Of a stretch of DNA of 64,000 bases, positions 62,200-64,000 are shown piece after piece (the first letter of the stretch is position 1; the number at the start of each line of letters is the position of its first letter). The notes beneath the pieces were generated by a model. That model was not told where the DNA came from. It searched no databases and saw only the letters and a program-made list of their open reading frames with translations. The position numbers and the translations under genes are program-made. This stretch comes from Flavobacterium ranwuense (GTDB lineage: Bacteria > Bacteroidota > Bacteroidia > Flavobacteriales > Flavobacteriaceae). The DNA lies in the NCBI RefSeq assembly GCF_004349315.1, contig NZ_SMLH01000001.1:248001-312000 (forward strand). The letters run 5' to 3'.

Positions 62200-64000
62200 T
62201 TAATACATAATTTTCTTGGTTACTGTGTGACCGTTCTGCAATGTAACTTTTACTACCAAAAATTGTTGCTTTGAAACCAAATTAAACACAGAAAATTCAA
62301 CGTCATTTATATTATTTTTTTGAAACACTTTCCTTCCTGACAAATCATATAATATGACTTTATCAATTGTTTCAATTGGAGAATCAATTTTTATTTGTTT
62401 GTTTTTATTAGACACTAAAACTGAATTTTCCAGAGTTACAAAGTCACCCGTTCCTAATGCTTTTTTTGTATAACGCAATACAAACCGATTGTTAAAAGCT
62501 CCTTTCTCAGTTGTAAAATTATACGCTCCCTCTTTTAGATTGTGAATAATTTTAGCATCCTTATCTTCTATATAAGCCTCTTCAGAGGCTAATATTCCGT
62601 CTACTTCATCGATACTTATTGAAAAAGCACCTTGAATATCAGAACTATAACCCAATGTTACCTCATCATTTTTATCAAATGGTAAAGCTCTACCTTGTAT
62701 TGTTAAGTTTTTATCCTCATTGATACTGTAAAAATCGACAAACAGATTCCCATCATAACTCTCACCGTCAAAGAGGCCTTCATACTCATTTGTAGCGCCA
62801 GTGACATAACCTACCAATGTCTGCTTGAAAGCACCTTGATTGTTCGTCAGGTTTAACCAAATGCGATTTTTTTCAATGGTGCTGACGTCTTTTGATTTTG
62901 ATGTGTTCTTAATTCTAAAAAACTGCAAATTATTCCCAGTTATAGCCCCAACACCTACTCGCATAGTATTATTAAATACAACCGTATTACCAGAAATAGG
63001 TGCAACATTACTCGACACAAAGAACCCTTGCCCCGATGCAATTTTACCGGATGGTTTGTTAGAAGTTTGTTCATCACTTCCTACAGTATTTCCTTTACTA
63101 GTAACCGTCCCAACACCACCTACCCTATTATAAGATGCGTAATCATCGGATGAGTAGGCATAAGCCCCTGATCCTGGGTTATTAACATTTTCGGAAAGAG
63201 CAATAGCTGAATTATGTGTCCAGAAATAAAGAGTCCCATCTAGAACTGCATTATTGCCCTTTAAAAATTCATCTGCATCCAAAGCTGAAGGGTACGGATT
63301 TCCTATTAGATACAATCTATCGGCAACAATACCAGCGATAGAAACTGCCCCGTTATTAGGCTTCCCTACAAAAGAGGCTGGAAAAACGGCAGAAGTGACT
63401 GCGTCATAATTCTGAGGCCCACGAATGATGTAACCCATCCCTTTTTTCATAACAGTGCCTGATGATTCTTGCGCCCAATCCTCTGCATCAGCATCAAAAG
63501 AATAAAATTTATCCCCAAGCGTGTTTGGAGAAACACCTCCCAAAGTATATCCTACAACCGGTGATGACCAATAGGTGTAATCGAATTTTCTAATCGGCTT
63601 GGTTGTTCGTTTATAGGTAATATCTCCCGAGTTTATAGTAGGATCCTCGTTTATTTGTACCAAACTAGCGTTATTTTCAAATGTTAACGAACCTCCAGAA
63701 ACGGTTACTCCGTTAGTGATAGTCATTGTTTCCCCAGTTGGAATAGTAACTATTCCTGATTTTACTTCACAGGAACAACCCAACACATCTACACCTTCGC
63801 TATAATTTGTCTCAAAAATAATACTTTGATTGGCATTTGGTGTCCCTTTGTCCCATTTAGCGACACCCGAAATAACTTTCCAAGTATTATTTTCTGCGGC
63901 AGTTATCACCACGTTTGCAGTTGGGAAAGATGTACAAGTTCCATTAGATACTGTAAAGGTATAAGGAGAGCCTGCTGCACTTAATCCTGAAACTGTATAA
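62200..64000 (-). CDS. T9SS-exported surface protein, 5' end outside the window
   Basis: At least 600 residues of a larger secreted protein. The frame stays open to the window edge, where it reads YTVSGLSAAGSPYTFTVSNG, an Ig-like/adhesin-type repeat. A central region with many Gly/Asn/Ser strands follows (GGVGTVTSKGNTVGSDEQTS and SGKIASGQGFFVSSN), then the C-terminal ~80 residues (ILYDLSGRKVFQKNN, VKVTLQNGHTVTKKIMY) form a type A T9SS sorting domain. Adhesion or substrate binding at the cell surface is inferred. No catalytic motif is seen in the visible part. Confidence 0.88.
   Translation of the reverse strand, partial: YTVSGLSAAGSPYTFTVSNGTCTSFPTANVVITAAENNTWKVISGVAKWDKGTPNANQSIIFETNYSEGVDVLGCSCEVKSGIVTIPTGETMTITNGVTVSGGSLTFENNASLVQINEDPTINSGDITYKRTTKPIRKFDYTYWSSPVVGYTLGGVSPNTLGDKFYSFDADAEDWAQESSGTVMKKGMGYIIRGPQNYDAVTSAVFPASFVGKPNNGAVSIAGIVADRLYLIGNPYPSALDADEFLKGNNAVLDGTLYFWTHNSAIALSENVNNPGSGAYAYSSDDYASYNRVGGVGTVTSKGNTVGSDEQTSNKPSGKIASGQGFFVSSNVAPISGNTVVFNNTMRVGVGAITGNNLQFFRIKNTSKSKDVSTIEKNRIWLNLTNNQGAFKQTLVGYVTGATNEYEGLFDGESYDGNLFVDFYSINEDKNLTIQGRALPFDKNDEVTLGYSSDIQGAFSISIDEVDGILASEEAYIEDKDAKIIHNLKEGAYNFTTEKGAFNNRFVLRYTKKALGTGDFVTLENSVLVSNKNKQIKIDSPIETIDKVILYDLSGRKVFQKNNINDVEFSVFNLVSKQQFLVVKVTLQNGHTVTKKIMY

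Noticed and set aside
1..64000. CRISPR array, rRNA operon, prophage or insertion-sequence transposase
   Set aside because: No regularly spaced repeats, rRNA sequence, phage structural genes or transposase were seen on either strand.

Overview
The window reads as a chromosome segment of a Flavobacterium-like member of the Bacteroidota. I infer this from the low GC content, the fused MurF-alanine racemase, DnaE carrying its own proofreading exonuclease domain, the type IX secretion (T9SS) C-terminal signals, a TonB-dependent receptor, S16 with a long tail, and promoters of the flavobacterial TTG-N19/20-TAnnTTTG type. No species can be named from sequence alone.

Layout: 0-13 kb carries a truncated type I asparaginase, tRNA-Ser, an outer-membrane barrel protein, a PAP2-like membrane protein, murF-alr, mscL, asd, a His/Cys-rich small protein next to a TonB-dependent receptor, and a secreted prolyl oligopeptidase. 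At 13.3-16.4 kb sits the main accessory island, a compact restriction-modification (RM) operon: a C-protein-like regulator, a 5-methylcytosine methyltransferase, a restriction endonuclease with a B3-like C-terminus, and a Vsr-type nuclease. The first three genes overlap by ATGA, and a perfect 15-bp tandem repeat lies just upstream. From 16.5 to 28.9 kb most genes are on the minus strand: lipoproteins, tRNA-Asp, a DUF58 protein, an M1 aminopeptidase, thioredoxin, an outer-membrane protein, dnaE and a DUF417 protein. The leucine operon (leuC, leuD, a leuA/cimA-type synthase, leuB) fills 29.5-34.5 kb.

From 34.6 to 46 kb are housekeeping genes: an RRM protein, rpsP-rimM, trmN6, an acyl-CoA dehydrogenase, an Fe-S module (mrp, nfuA-like, ferredoxin), an alkyltransferase-like protein, a LysE-type exporter and trmB. 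From 46 to 52.5 kb two paralogous L,D-transpeptidases flank an M13 peptidase and a SnoaL-like secreted protein. The last part holds a RaiA/HPF protein, tRNA-Leu, prs-rplY-pth, an M43 T9SS metalloprotease, ribF, a membrane-protein gene with a decayed tandem copy, bioB, and the 3' part of a large T9SS adhesin-like gene.

The less ordinary content is in the intergenic DNA. It contains three copies of one hairpin element with a compensatory base change, a branched structured element inside the Fe-S operon, a 141-bp fold-back element, GC-rich CCCTCCCC-type repeats that touch dnaE and leuA/leuB, a fold-back between leuC and leuD, and a remnant of a duplicated gene end. The RM operon, with an endonuclease whose N-terminal half I cannot assign, is the best candidate for a not fully described system.
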